Notes: generated by a model from the sequence alone, not told the origin. A DNA stretch of 64,000 nucleotides from Croceimicrobium sp965658275 (GCA_965658275.1 CBFHRN010000004.1:1-64000); one strand, 5' to 3'; positions 49,563 through 59,003 are shown, counted from the first letter of the stretch. Numbers and translations: made by a program.

Positions 49563-52252
49563 AGATCGTAACGAATTCCAAGCAGCACATAACGTGGAAG
49601 CACATTATAAGCCGTCGTACTAATTAGGTTCGCACTTAAAGCGTCTTCCCGAATAAAGGTGGTGTTAAGCAGGTTTAAGGCCTCAATGCTAAAAATCCAC
49701 GGACTATCCTTTCCTTGATATTCCAAGCTAGCGTTAAGGAAGTCAAAAGACGTTCTTTGTCCACCGGGATTACCATAGTTGTTGTAGCTATAATCTGCTC
49801 GGAAAATATAATTCTTCAAGAAGTACCAACTTAATTCAACACTTGGAACATGGTTGGTAAATGTTGTATTACTTCGGGCTCCACTGTAATCGTTTTGGGT
49901 GAAGGAATAACGAAGATCCAAATTCGGGTACTTCTCAAAGTTAGTTCCAATACTTGCGCGGTAGCTTTGACTAAAGGTATTGTTCGTGTTCTCCCGACCA
50001 TTTACAAGGTTGTTCACGGTGTTATAGCTGAGGTTTGCTCTGGAGTCAATCTTAAACCATTCAAACTTCCTCGAATAGGAGGCGAAACCCGTTAGATTTT
50101 CATTAAACCCGATCGCATTTATTGGGCTAAAGACTTGTTGAAGGCCAAAATATTGAACCTGGTTGTTAATAGGATCAAGGCTTCGACTGTAGTTGGCTCC
50201 CGCAAAAATGGTAGTAAAATTAAATAGGTTGAAGTCCCGGTAAATCAAACTCACATTATGGACACGGGCAAAGTTTAAACTGTCATTTCCCGTAAATAGC
50301 GAGTTGTAAGACCTAACGACCAGGCCATCCATAATTTGATTTACATCATTAAACTGCGCAGACATATTGTAGCGCAGATCAATACCTCGGCTGGAGCTAA
50401 ACTCATAACGCAAGAGAGCGTCTGGAAGAATTACCTGGTAATCTCGGCGCTCATCTGTTCCCAATTGCTGATCCCTGACTTGATAATAATGGGCATTCAA
50501 ACCTGGGCGGAACGTAAACTTTCCAATTTTCGTTTTATAATGAACACCGGCAAAGCCATCCAATAAAGAAAATAAAACTTCATTCTGAAGTCGGCTATCC
50601 CCGAACTCTTGTTCGCCGTCATCCACTTGGCCTTCCGACAATCGATTGCTATAGTCCTGGGTATTGTATACCGAACCAAGATTAAATTCGAGATGATTGA
50701 ACTTGTTGAGAACCCAATAATAGCTGGCTCGACCTTCGAGACTTTCACTATTTATTAGGCGTCTTTGTACAAGCTTAAACAGCGATGAATCTTGAAAAAC
50801 AAAAGGCGCTAGGAAAGGAAGCTGTTCGGACTGCATTGCAAAAATAGGGTCTTGCTGCTTCCTGAGATGCTGAAATTCAACCGCAAAAACATCGGTGCCA
50901 AGGTTTTGGAAAAATTCCAAGTTTTGCTGAATAGACCAAGGCTGCTGTTGCTCCTGTGTATTTAAATCATTGCTGAAATTGAAATCGCTAAAATCACTAA
51001 ATAAGCGTGAAGTATTAAGCTGGTCGGAATACTTTACAAACACATCATAATTTAGATAGGTCTGATCGCTAGGCTCATAGGTTGCCGAAAACTTTGAAAG
51101 TAATGCCGTGGAATGCTGGTAGTTCTCTGTAGTTAACTGCTCTTGAGTGTCATTTAAGCTATCCAAACCAATATACGAGCGTGTCGTTGAGTACGGGCTA
51201 CTTACGACATTGTCGCTGGCAATTACAAAACCCGAAACACTTAAATCTTTACGGGGGTTGTAGCTAAAATTTGCTGCCCCAAATCTACCAATCACTTCAT
51301 CCGCTCTATTATTCTGACCCAGGGGGATTCCTAAATCATCCTGAGCAAAATTGAAATTAAAACCTGATCTAGTACTCAACTGACGGAAGCCACCACTAAA
51401 GCGAAAATAATCCCTAGTGGTAAAAGCAGCTTGGCCAATATTGTTAAGATCTCCAATGAAGTTGAAACTGGCTTTGGGTGTATAATAGAAGGCATTCCCA
51501 TGTGCATAATAGCGTTCAGGGTCGCCTCCCTTTACTTCTGCATCGCCGAACCAAAGATTTTTCTTTCCTTCCTTCAGCTTTATGTTTAATGCTAAGCGAT
51601 CTTCTGAACTTAGACCTTTTAAAGGTGAAATTTCTTCAAAGTTCCGCAATACCTGAACCTTGTCAATCGCATCTGCCGGCAAATTTTTTGTGGCTACTTT
51701 GGTGTCTCCGTCGAAAAACTCCTTTCCTTCTACCAAGACTTTTTCAACCGTCTTTCCTTCCACTTTAACTTGACCGTCTTCATCAATTTCAAAACCCGGC
51801 AGTTTTTCTAAAATATCTTCGAGTTTACGTTCCTGCCCGTTGGTAAAAGCGTCAGCCTTATAGCTAATGGTATCACCACTTACCACAATAGGCATTTCTT
51901 CTACCACCTCGACCTGATTCAATAAGGCCTGGTCTTCCTCTAATGTTACGGCCTTTAAACGAAGGGGCTCGTTAGACTGAGACACTTTTAAGACTTGGCT
52001 TAAGCCTTTGAAACCGAGATAGGAATATTTAATGACGTATTGACCCGGTTCTAATTGGAATCGGAACTGCCCATCAGCATTACTAAACCCGTAGGTTACC
52101 ATACTCGAGTCTGCAGCAGAAAGAACCAAAACATTGGCCATTTCAAGTGGACTTTGGTCTGAGCCAAGGACAGTGCCAAAAACATCCCTCTTTTGAGCAG
52201 AGGCTAGATTACTGAGCAAAAGGAAGGCTAGGCCTAAAAAAAACTTATTCAT
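49559..52252 (-). CDS. outer-membrane beta-barrel protein with carboxypeptidase-like regulatory domain (TonB-receptor-like)
   Basis: The 897-residue protein has a signal peptide (MNKFFLGLAFLLLSNLASAQ) and a CarboxypepD_reg-like domain at about 25-105 (ANVLVLSAADSSMVTYGFSN, DGQFRFQLEPGQYVIKYSYL). A plug-like segment follows (LEDILEKLPGFEIDEDGQVK, VEGKTVEKVLVEGKEFF). The large beta-barrel ends YVLLGIRYDL. This matches the OMP_b-brl_3 family of Bacteroidota. Its gene follows the GLPGLI gene with only two bases between them, a common pair; the transported or bound substrate is unknown. Confidence 0.87.
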   Translation of the reverse strand: MNKFFLGLAFLLLSNLASAQKRDVFGTVLGSDQSPLEMANVLVLSAADSSMVTYGFSNADGQFRFQLEPGQYVIKYSYLGFKGLSQVLKVSQSNEPLRLKAVTLEEDQALLNQVEVVEEMPIVVSGDTISYKADAFTNGQERKLEDILEKLPGFEIDEDGQVKVEGKTVEKVLVEGKEFFDGDTKVATKNLPADAIDKVQVLRNFEEISPLKGLSSEDRLALNIKLKEGKKNLWFGDAEVKGGDPERYYAHGNAFYYTPKASFNFIGDLNNIGQAAFTTRDYFRFSGGFRQLSTRSGFNFNFAQDDLGIPLGQNNRADEVIGRFGAANFSYNPRKDLSVSGFVIASDNVVSSPYSTTRSYIGLDSLNDTQEQLTTENYQHSTALLSKFSATYEPSDQTYLNYDVFVKYSDQLNTSRLFSDFSDFNFSNDLNTQEQQQPWSIQQNLEFFQNLGTDVFAVEFQHLRKQQDPIFAMQSEQLPFLAPFVFQDSSLFKLVQRRLINSESLEGRASYYWVLNKFNHLEFNLGSVYNTQDYSNRLSEGQVDDGEQEFGDSRLQNEVLFSLLDGFAGVHYKTKIGKFTFRPGLNAHYYQVRDQQLGTDERRDYQVILPDALLRYEFSSSRGIDLRYNMSAQFNDVNQIMDGLVVRSYNSLFTGNDSLNFARVHNVSLIYRDFNLFNFTTIFAGANYSRSLDPINNQVQYFGLQQVFSPINAIGFNENLTGFASYSRKFEWFKIDSRANLSYNTVNNLVNGRENTNNTFSQSYRASIGTNFEKYPNLDLRYSFTQNDYSGARSNTTFTNHVPSVELSWYFLKNYIFRADYSYNNYGNPGGQRTSFDFLNASLEYQGKDSPWIFSIEALNLLNTTFIREDALSANLISTTAYNVLPRYVLLGIRYDL

Positions 52253-52254
52253 GA

Positions 52255-53088
52255 TTAACGCTTGATGGTTATTTCAAAACCTCCTCTACCATGGCCATTA
52301 TTTCGGCCTTTAAACATGCGTTGCATCTCTTGCATTTTTTTGTCGGCCATTTCTTCAAATTCAGCACGACTCATTTCATCCCCTTCCTCGGGCTCGGTAA
52401 TTACTTTCTTTTCCTTGGTGTTAAGGGATACTTTGGTACAAAGGATAGTGGTGCCATCATCGTTAACTTCCAAAATTAAACCCGGCAAGCCTTGATACTT
52501 ACTGGGCCCATGGTTGATTGGCAACTGCATGGTATACCACGCCGTTATAATATTGGTGTCCACACCCACGCTATCTTCCATCTCACCCCCATCTTTTGTT
52601 CGGATAGTGGTGGTTTTACGAATTTGAGTGGCCGTAGCTTTATTGCAGATATAGTTACCAATGGTTTTGGATTCTGAGTCGAACTTCCAATCATATTGCT
52701 CAAGACTATCTTTAACCAAGAACTTTTTTCCGAATAGCTCGGTAGCATCTGTATAGCGCCCTTCCTTATTATTCTTGTAATAGGTACCGTTACTTCCACC
52801 CATAAACATGGTCATCATACGCATACCCCGGCGATTACCCCCATCTTTATCAAGCTCTACCACCTCTTGGTAAAGTGATTCATTTCTATTAAAATCAAGG
52901 GTGAATTCCTTTTGCATCGCTTTGGCCATTCTGGCCTCAATCGCTTGCTTACGCTCCGGTGGTATATCGTCAGGAAGCTTGATATCCATTTTGGAAGCTG
53001 TTTTATAAGTAGCTGTTCCGCCGATATTTTGGGCTGAAAGCAATACGGAAAAGATCAATGAAAAAAGGGTAAATACAATTCGTTTCAT
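52255..53088 (-). CDS. GLPGLI family exported protein
   Basis: With the ATG at 53088 the protein has 277 residues and a signal peptide (MKRIVFTLFSLIFSVLLSAQ). The family-naming motif appears as KYQGLPGLILEVNDDGT near residue 205, preceded by AWYTMQLPINHGP. The C-terminus is basic and Gly-rich (RGGFEITIKR). GLPGLI proteins are restricted to Bacteroidota, have no settled function and usually sit beside an outer-membrane receptor, as here. A longer frame from 53130 adds 14 residues that would spoil the signal peptide. Confidence 0.88.
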   Translation of the reverse strand: MKRIVFTLFSLIFSVLLSAQNIGGTATYKTASKMDIKLPDDIPPERKQAIEARMAKAMQKEFTLDFNRNESLYQEVVELDKDGGNRRGMRMMTMFMGGSNGTYYKNNKEGRYTDATELFGKKFLVKDSLEQYDWKFDSESKTIGNYICNKATATQIRKTTTIRTKDGGEMEDSVGVDTNIITAWYTMQLPINHGPSKYQGLPGLILEVNDDGTTILCTKVSLNTKEKKVITEPEEGDEMSRAEFEEMADKKMQEMQRMFKGRNNGHGRGGFEITIKR

Positions 53089-53180
53089 AGTTGAAGGATG
53101 GATTCGTGGCTCAAATATCTGCCAAAGCAAACGCTTAGCTTGTTAGAAACAAGTTAAAATCAAAGGTTTAATCTAAGAAT

Positions 53181-53240
53181 AAAAAAAAAGCTACGCCTTT
53201 TGCTCCCTCGCATAGTGAAAGGTAAATATTAAAGTGTAGC
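53181..53240 (-). terminator. probable terminator of the receiver gene
   Basis: On the minus strand GCTAC (53240-53236) pairs with GTAGC (53194-53190), with CCTTT/AAAGG inside, followed by nine Ts (53189-53181). The stem is broken and long-looped, so confidence is moderate. Confidence 0.45.
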
Positions 53241-53250
53241 AAACTTTAGA

Positions 53251-53619
53251 TTAACCGAACTGAGCTAAAATGGCCTGCAGTCGCTTTACGTCGATGGGTT
53301 TGGTAATATAATCTACCATTCCTGCTTCCATAAATCGCTCACGGTCTCCATCCATGGAGTGTGCGGTAAGCGCGATAATTGGGGGAGCCTTTTCACCAAG
53401 TTCTTCTTTGATTGCCTTGGTCGCAGAAATCCCATCCATAACAGGCATTTCAATATCCATAAAAACCAAGTCGTAAGAATTTGCCTTTACGGCAGCTACT
53501 GCCTCTTCGCCATTTGCAGCAAAATCCAAACTCAAATTATTTCTTCTAAAAAGAAGGTCGGCCAATTTCCTATTGATTTCATTGTCCTCGGCCATTAATA
53601 ACCTTGGTTGATCAGTCAT
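53251..53619 (-). CDS. single-domain response regulator
   Basis: The 122-residue protein is one receiver domain with no output domain. Acidic residues AEDNE lie at 10-14, the phosphoacceptor Asp55 is in LVFMDIEMPVMDG, the Thr/Ser switch is in ALTAHSM, and Lys is in YITKPID. The sequence style (EDNEINRKLADLLF) is that of receivers attached to hybrid kinases, so it may be a detached or phosphorelay receiver. Start is the ATG at 53619; a longer frame from 53706 runs into dprA. No kinase adjoins it. Confidence 0.88.
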   Translation of the reverse strand: MTDQPRLLMAEDNEINRKLADLLFRRNNLSLDFAANGEEAVAAVKANSYDLVFMDIEMPVMDGISATKAIKEELGEKAPPIIALTAHSMDGDRERFMEAGMVDYITKPIDVKRLQAILAQFG

Positions 53620-53674
53620 ATGTAATCCCCTTAAAGCCTCAAGTCTACTACAATTCGAACAATAGACATTAATA

Positions 53675-54784
53675 TCAATACAAAAGTGAGTATCGATTAC
53701 CGGCAAGAGTATTCACATAGCCTTCAAGTTCTAACATCACAAGCCGACTTAATAATTCAGAAGCCTTCAAAGTACTCTTTTCACAAAGCCAGTCTAAATC
53801 CTTAACCGTGCCGGACTCCCCTAAGAGTTCCAGTAAATTTCGATCGTCCTCTGATAGGCCCTCGTATGACTTTTTAGCATTGGATGGCCCGCTTTTCGAC
53901 CATCGCATTACATATTCCAAATCTCTTAGCGATTCTAATAAATTAGCCCGGTGGCTTTTAATCAACAGGTTACACCCCTCTCTAAGAACTTGACCTGGCT
54001 CACCAGGAACAGCAAATACATCTCGATTATATTGATTAGCCAAATCTGCCGTAATCAATGCCCCTCCTTTTTTTGCCGCCTCAATAACTATAACGGCGTC
54101 ACTCATACCCGCAATTATTCGGTTTCTTTTCGGAAAATTCTCTCGATCGGGTAAAGATCCCGATAAAAACTCTGTCACAATCGCCCCACCGGCATCTATA
54201 ATCTTCTGAGCTAAAGTTCGATGCAAACTAGGGTAAACTCGCTCTAGACCATGTGCTACAACCGCAATATTGCTAATGTTATGAAGTAAGGAAGTACGGT
54301 GTGCCATGCCATCAACACCATAAGCTAAGCCGCTAATTACCTGTAAGTTATAGGCACCCAGCTCTGTTCCCATCGATTCAATAAATCCTTTTCCTGCCTC
54401 CGTCATTTTCCGTGATCCTACTATAGAGATTGCCCGTCTAGGGTTTAAATCTGCCCTACCTTTTTGGAACAAAACCAGGGGAGCATCAATGGCGTTTCGA
54501 AGTCGTCTGGGGTATTCAGATTCCTTGAAGTAATGTGCTTGCCAATTATTTCTTTCTAAAATATTTAATTCCTTTTCCGCCCTTTGCAAGGTTTTAGAGT
54601 TCCTAAGCACCCTAACTCTTTCCGAACCCATACCTTCAATGGTAAGAAGCCGCCTGCTACTTTCCTGAAAAACAGCTTTCGGCGTTCCAATTTCCTGAAT
54701 CAGCTTACGGGCTAAAACAGGTCCAATACCCTCCACCTGCGATAGGGCTATTGCGTACAAAAGATTCTCCTTCTTGCTATCCAT
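53675..54784 (-). CDS. dprA: DNA processing protein DprA
   Basis: The 369-residue protein protects incoming single-stranded DNA and loads RecA during natural transformation. An N-terminal helix-hairpin-helix region (VEGIGPVLARKLIQEIGTP, IEGMGSERVRVL) precedes the Rossmann-like domain. That domain has AISIVGSRKMTEAGKGFIES, VISGLAYGVDGMAH and FPKRNRIIAGMSDAVIVIEA. A C-terminal winged-helix segment (about 300-369) follows. With comF at 9329-10024, it suggests that the organism has transformation machinery. Confidence 0.93.
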   Translation of the reverse strand: MDSKKENLLYAIALSQVEGIGPVLARKLIQEIGTPKAVFQESSRRLLTIEGMGSERVRVLRNSKTLQRAEKELNILERNNWQAHYFKESEYPRRLRNAIDAPLVLFQKGRADLNPRRAISIVGSRKMTEAGKGFIESMGTELGAYNLQVISGLAYGVDGMAHRTSLLHNISNIAVVAHGLERVYPSLHRTLAQKIIDAGGAIVTEFLSGSLPDRENFPKRNRIIAGMSDAVIVIEAAKKGGALITADLANQYNRDVFAVPGEPGQVLREGCNLLIKSHRANLLESLRDLEYVMRWSKSGPSNAKKSYEGLSEDDRNLLELLGESGTVKDLDWLCEKSTLKASELLSRLVMLELEGYVNTLAGNRYSLLY

Positions 54785-54849
54785 AACTTTTAATTCCGCT
54801 GAAATTAGCGACCCACGCAGCTTTAAATGGATTTTTAGTATTTTCGTAA

Positions 54850-56004
54850 TTGCTTAAAAAGCATAATGCCTTGCAGCACACTCTAGATCATTACATAGGA
54901 AACCTTCTCTACTTTCACGAATGTGTGGTAGTGCCTGGATTTGGCGCCTTCTTAACGCGTAGCTATGCCGCAGAGATTAACCCTGCGACGCACATGTTGC
55001 GTCCGCCATCAAAGCGCGTTGTTTTTAATGCTCGCATTCAAGACAATGATGGTCTATTGGCTCAGCATATAGCAAGAGTGGAAGGAAAATCCTACCGATC
55101 GGCGACGGATGGAATTGAAATTGCCGCGAGAGGCTGGAAAAAATCCCTTCGAGCTGGTAGAAAAGTAAATCTCTCTGGCATTGGTCGTTTATTCATAGAC
55201 GACAAGGGTAAACTTCAGTTTAATCCAGCCCATGATGTCAATTATGATATTCATTCTTATGGTCTAAACATTTTTAGAGCAAATGCTATGGAAAGAGAGC
55301 AAGAAATCAAGCGTGATTTAAACAAGGCCATTGAAAAGCATCAGTCGCAAAAAGCGAAATCAGGAGTTAAAATCACTCCTAATAAAGTTAAAGAAGCTAC
55401 CACTAAAATCAACTGGGTACGCTGGGCCGCAACCTTAGGTCCGGTAGCAGCACTCCTAGTAGTTGGTGCATATTTTTACAATCAAAACCCGGATACATTT
55501 GGCGACTTAGGGGGAAAAATTGGATCCGCCTTTAGCTCCGAAAATAACATTGCACAAGATAGCTCTACCCCTCAGGAGATAAATGAGTCAGGCATAGGCT
55601 TCAGCGCAGCTGAACGACTTAATAAAAATTTCGGTCCGGAAGATGATGTGATTTCCGAAAAAGGAGGAAACGAATCTGTAAACGAACGAAACGAAACGAA
55701 GCCGGGAAAAGAGGAAGCTACGAGTGGAGAGGAAGTTGCAGAATCTAAGAAACCTTCGAATGCCGATGAATCAGCGCAGGAATTGGGTAAAATACAAATC
55801 ATTGTTGGAGCCTTTTCGAATGTTCAAAATGCCGAACGCTATACTTCGGACTTGCAAGCTAAAGGTTGGGATGCCTACATCTATAAAAGCGGGAATCTAA
55901 ATCGCGTGGCTATTGGTAAACTGAATGACACTTCCAAAGCTCAAACTCTACTGAGCCGAGTTAAGAAAGAAGTTAACTATCAGGCCTGGATAAACATCCG
56001 TTAA
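54850..56004 (+). CDS. HU-CCDC81-type and SPOR domain cell-envelope protein
   Basis: The 384-residue protein has two HU-like CCDC81 domains at the N-terminus (LDHYIGNLLYFHECVVVPGF, GAFLTRS ... GRKVNLSGIGRLFIDDKGKL). A basic segment, one transmembrane helix at about 197-215 (AATLGPVAALLVVGAYF) and an acidic linker follow. The C-terminal SPOR domain (IQIIVGAFSNVQNAERY to the end) should bind denuded septal peptidoglycan. The start is a TTG: 54850 as given, or 54871, because a -7-like TATTTTCG (54839-54846) leaves only the second clearly downstream of transcription start. A role in cell division or DNA-envelope tethering is inferred. Confidence 0.82.
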   Translation: MLKKHNALQHTLDHYIGNLLYFHECVVVPGFGAFLTRSYAAEINPATHMLRPPSKRVVFNARIQDNDGLLAQHIARVEGKSYRSATDGIEIAARGWKKSLRAGRKVNLSGIGRLFIDDKGKLQFNPAHDVNYDIHSYGLNIFRANAMEREQEIKRDLNKAIEKHQSQKAKSGVKITPNKVKEATTKINWVRWAATLGPVAALLVVGAYFYNQNPDTFGDLGGKIGSAFSSENNIAQDSSTPQEINESGIGFSAAERLNKNFGPEDDVISEKGGNESVNERNETKPGKEEATSGEEVAESKKPSNADESAQELGKIQIIVGAFSNVQNAERYTSDLQAKGWDAYIYKSGNLNRVAIGKLNDTSKAQTLLSRVKKEVNYQAWINIR

Positions 56005-56009
56005 TAATG

Positions 56010-56017
56010 TAGCTTTG
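56010..56017 (+). promoter_or_regulatory. -7 promoter element for the thioesterase gene
   Basis: TAGCTTTG matches TAnnTTTG exactly, 13 bases before the ATG at 56031 and just after the stop of the preceding gene. Confidence 0.45.
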
Positions 56018-56030
56018 CCAAAAATTTGGC

Positions 56031-56558
56031 ATGAAGGCTAAAACTCCTGCGGACTCACTTACAGTAATGACTGAAATCGTTCTTCCGAACGATACCAATA
56101 ACCTTAAAAATCTTTTTGGTGGCCAGCTATTAAGTTGGATGGACCGCTGTGCGGCAATAGCGGCGCATCGTCATTGTCGCCGAATTGTTGTTACGGCTTC
56201 CGTTAATAACGTTTCCTTCAACAAAGCCATTCCTCAAGGGGCCATCGTTACGCTTGAGGCTAAAGTGTCACGCGCCTTCAGCTCCAGTATGGAAGTTTTT
56301 GTTGATGTTTACATAGAAGATCAAACCATTGCTGGTAAAAAGAGTAAAGCCAACGAGGCCATATACACCTTCGTTGCTGTGGATCAATTAGGCAATCCTA
56401 TAAATATCCCTCAAATAGAACCTGAAACCGACATCGAAAAGGAACGTTTCGAGGGAGCTCTGCGCAGACGTCAGTTGGCCCTAATTCTATCTGGAAAAAT
56501 GAAACCTTCCGAAGCGAGCGAATTAAAAGCCCTTTTTCTAGAGGAAGACAGCGAGTAG
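56031..56558 (+). CDS. hotdog-fold acyl-CoA thioesterase
   Basis: The 175-residue protein matches the YciA/ACOT-type thioesterases. PNDTNNLKNLFGGQLLSWMD carries the active Asn/Asp region, followed by ASVNNVSFNKAIPQGAIVTL. Enzymes of this group hydrolyse medium- or long-chain acyl-CoAs. Its 3' end overlaps the convergent DUF6427 gene by 21 bases. Confidence 0.87.
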   Translation: MKAKTPADSLTVMTEIVLPNDTNNLKNLFGGQLLSWMDRCAAIAAHRHCRRIVVTASVNNVSFNKAIPQGAIVTLEAKVSRAFSSSMEVFVDVYIEDQTIAGKKSKANEAIYTFVAVDQLGNPINIPQIEPETDIEKERFEGALRRRQLALILSGKMKPSEASELKALFLEEDSE

Positions 56559-57491
56559 GTAAATCACAATTGGCCAAAGGGCCATGCCTTCCCTCAACCA
56601 TCTGTTTTCTAGGCTTTGAATAGCTCTGCTTGCGAAAAAAACATAAGGAAATAAGGCGAGACTAGCCCAAAGGCCTTTGTGCCCTAGGCTCAAAAAGGCA
56701 AAAACTGCTAATACTAAAAGTAAAAGCCAAAAGCCCAAAATCCGCTTCTGCTCATTATTGTAGCGAGCTATTCCCGAAAAAGAAATTAGGATACTTAAAG
56801 TAAGGTGAATGCCAATTGCCGGAAGACTGTAAAGGGAATTGCCCTCTAGAGTAGGCCAATTTATTTCAAGACTGCCCAAGTTTGTCCAAAGCAGCTCCAT
56901 AAGGGAGGTATTAAAAAGAAAGTCGACGCTTATCGCGAAATACAATACCGCTCCATAACCCAATATCATTGCTAAAAAGCTTCGGAGGTTTAAGCCTCCA
57001 ACAAAAAGGCCCAAAAGAAAAGGGATTGATACGAGGTAAGGGGCTTCCTTTTCAAAGAATGAAATCAATGCGATACTAAAGGCTATTAGAAAATTGAGTT
57101 TAGCTAAATCCTGATTCGGAAGAATAGCTTTGTAGCACAGAGTGATGATTAGAAATAAAAAGGGAAGTGCAAATAAGTGCGTACTATAGGGCCAAAGGAA
57201 GTACAAAAAAAACGATCCTAAGAAAAAATAAATCCAATAAAAGTAGTTGGGATTAAAGTTATGTAAGCCATTTTGCCACTCACTAAACCCAAATGCGAAA
57301 ATTAAAGAAAGTAAGAGCAGTGAAATGAAGAATACGCCTCCGCTCATCAAAGGCCAGTTCCATTCTGATTTGGGATACCAAATCACCTGATTGAAAGGTG
57401 TCCACCAGTAAAATGCCGCCAAGAGTAGGCATAAACTGGCAGCATTCACCAAACTTCGTGGTCCGATATTGTTAAAGAGTCTTGTGAACAT
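56538..57491 (-). CDS. DUF6427 family polytopic membrane protein
   Basis: The 317-residue protein has about ten hydrophobic segments rich in Phe, Leu and Trp, and few charged residues (start MFTRLFNNIGPRSLVNAAS). It fits the DUF6427 family of Flavobacteriales, whose genes commonly sit beside a small DUF6341 gene and purD. That order is preserved here. Function unknown; a role in the envelope or as a transporter-like integral protein cannot be decided. Assignment rests on composition and context. Confidence 0.7.
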   Translation of the reverse strand: MFTRLFNNIGPRSLVNAASLCLLLAAFYWWTPFNQVIWYPKSEWNWPLMSGGVFFISLLLLSLIFAFGFSEWQNGLHNFNPNYFYWIYFFLGSFFLYFLWPYSTHLFALPFLFLIITLCYKAILPNQDLAKLNFLIAFSIALISFFEKEAPYLVSIPFLLGLFVGGLNLRSFLAMILGYGAVLYFAISVDFLFNTSLMELLWTNLGSLEINWPTLEGNSLYSLPAIGIHLTLSILISFSGIARYNNEQKRILGFWLLLLVLAVFAFLSLGHKGLWASLALFPYVFFASRAIQSLENRWLREGMALWPIVIYLLAVFL

Positions 57492-57505
57492 CCCGCCTTT
57501 TTAGC

Positions 57506-57513
57506 TACTTTTG
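57506..57513 (+). promoter_or_regulatory. -7 promoter element for the small gene at 57533
   Basis: TACTTTTG is an exact consensus match 19 bases upstream of the ATG at 57533, giving a leader of about 13 bases. Confidence 0.5.
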
Positions 57514-57532
57514 AGGCCTCAAATATTTTGCT

Positions 57533-57703
57533 ATGCAATTTAAGGATCTTGTTTACGCTTTAGGAGATTTTTTCACTTGGACTTTCGGCCTTTTAACTGC
57601 CGCGGAAAACATCCCTAATATTTTCTTTTCCTTGGTAATCGCAGCTTTGTTCCTTTACTGGATGCGCGAAATGGCTGGTCACGCCAAGAAAGGAGAGAAA
57701 TAG
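57533..57703 (+). CDS. 56-residue DUF6341-like small membrane protein
   Basis: This short gene reads MQFKDLVYALGDFFTWTFGL and continues with one transmembrane segment (IPNIFFSLVIAALFLYW, about 29-45), then MREMAGHAKKGEK. An amphipathic N-terminus, a single helix ending Tyr-Trp-Met and a short charged tail are the DUF6341 pattern known from Flavobacteriales, again beside DUF6427 and purD. A perfect -7 element lies 19 bases upstream. It ends six bases from the purD stop. Function unknown. Confidence 0.7.
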   Translation: MQFKDLVYALGDFFTWTFGLLTAAENIPNIFFSLVIAALFLYWMREMAGHAKKGEK

Positions 57704-57708
57704 GCTCA

Positions 57709-58977
57709 CTACAGGTCGAAGCCAATATCGGTACGATATTGAATGCCTTCGTAACAAATAGTTTTAGCTGCTGCATAGCTTTGGCTTAGAGCAGCTTCTT
57801 TTGTTTCACCCCTGCCGCTCATAGCGATTACCCTACCGCCATTAGTACGTATTTTTCCTTCTTCCTTCTTTGTACCGGCATGAAAAACTAATGCGTCTTT
57901 TACATTCTCCAATCCCGTTATTTCCTTTCCTTTAGGATAAGATTCTGGATAACCTTCCGAAACCACCATTACTGTGGTACAAAAATCGGAAGATTGAAGC
58001 ACCTTTTCGGAGTCTAATGACCCCTCGGCTGCGGCTTTTAAATGCTGTAATAGGTCACTGGTCAATCGCGGCATCACCACCTCTGTTTCGGGATCTCCCA
58101 TTCGTACATTATACTCAATGACCTTAGCTGCCTTGCCAACCTTTATTAAGCCGAAAAAGACAAAACCAGTGTAGTCGTAGCCTTCGGCATTTAATCCCCT
58201 AATCGTTGGGGCTACAATTTCATCCTCCACTTTTTTAAGGAGAGCCTCATTCACGAAGCTTACAGGCGAAACTGCACCCATACCTCCGGTATTCGGGCCC
58301 GTATCGCCCTCTCCAATTCGCTTGTAGTCCTTTGCAACGGGCAGTAAGCGGTAAGACTTACCATCGGTTAATGCAAAAACTGAAAACTCAATTCCGTCTA
58401 GAAATTCCTCAATGACAAGCGTTTTACTTGCATCACCAAACTTCCCTCCTAGCATTTCCGCTACTTGTTCCTTCGCCTCTTGGATATCCTCAATAATTAA
58501 CACTCCCTTTCCAGCCGCCAAACCATCAGCTTTGAGGACATAGGGGGCATCCAAGTCTTCCAAAAAGGCTTGGGCTTCTGCAATTTGATCAGAGTTAAAA
58601 CTTTGATAAGCTGCTGTAGGGATAGAATATTTCGCCATAAACTCTTTGGCGAATTTTTTACTGCCTTCTAATTGTGATGCCCGTTTATCTGGCCCGATAA
58701 TAGCTACCTTATGTAAGTCTTGATCCGATTTAAAAAAATCTACAATTCCAGCCACCAAAGGTGCCTCTGGGCCTACAACAACTAGATTAATTCCCTTCTC
58801 AAGAACGAGAGCCTTAACTGACTCAAAGTCTTCCGGAGAAATAGCTACATTCTCAGCAATATCAATCGTTCCGGCATTTCCTGGAGCAACATAAAGTGCC
58901 TCACAATCTTCGCTTTGCCCTAATTTCCAGGCAATTGCATGTTCACGTCCACCGCCGCCTAATACCAATACTTTCAT
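57709..58977 (-). CDS. purD: phosphoribosylamine-glycine ligase
   Basis: The 422-residue ATP-grasp enzyme makes glycinamide ribonucleotide, the second step of purine synthesis. It begins MKVLVLGGGGREHAIAWKL, which sets the ATG at 58977; a longer frame from 59058 precedes the promoter. Other motifs are GPEAPLVAGIVDFF, VLKADGLAAGKGVLII, GDTGPNTGGMGAVSP and EYNVRMGDPETEVVMPRL. Upstream, the minus strand has TAATTTTG (58996-59003). It supplies the pathway entered by the purF product. Confidence 0.95.
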   Translation of the reverse strand: MKVLVLGGGGREHAIAWKLGQSEDCEALYVAPGNAGTIDIAENVAISPEDFESVKALVLEKGINLVVVGPEAPLVAGIVDFFKSDQDLHKVAIIGPDKRASQLEGSKKFAKEFMAKYSIPTAAYQSFNSDQIAEAQAFLEDLDAPYVLKADGLAAGKGVLIIEDIQEAKEQVAEMLGGKFGDASKTLVIEEFLDGIEFSVFALTDGKSYRLLPVAKDYKRIGEGDTGPNTGGMGAVSPVSFVNEALLKKVEDEIVAPTIRGLNAEGYDYTGFVFFGLIKVGKAAKVIEYNVRMGDPETEVVMPRLTSDLLQHLKAAAEGSLDSEKVLQSSDFCTTVMVVSEGYPESYPKGKEITGLENVKDALVFHAGTKKEEGKIRTNGGRVIAMSGRGETKEAALSQSYAAAKTICYEGIQYRTDIGFDL

Positions 58978-58995
58978 TGCTGTAGAATTTAGGGG

Positions 58996-59003
58996 CAAAA
59001 TTA
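58996..59003 (-). promoter_or_regulatory. -7 promoter element for purD
   Basis: The minus strand reads TAATTTTG, an exact consensus match, 18 bases before the purD ATG. Confidence 0.5.
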
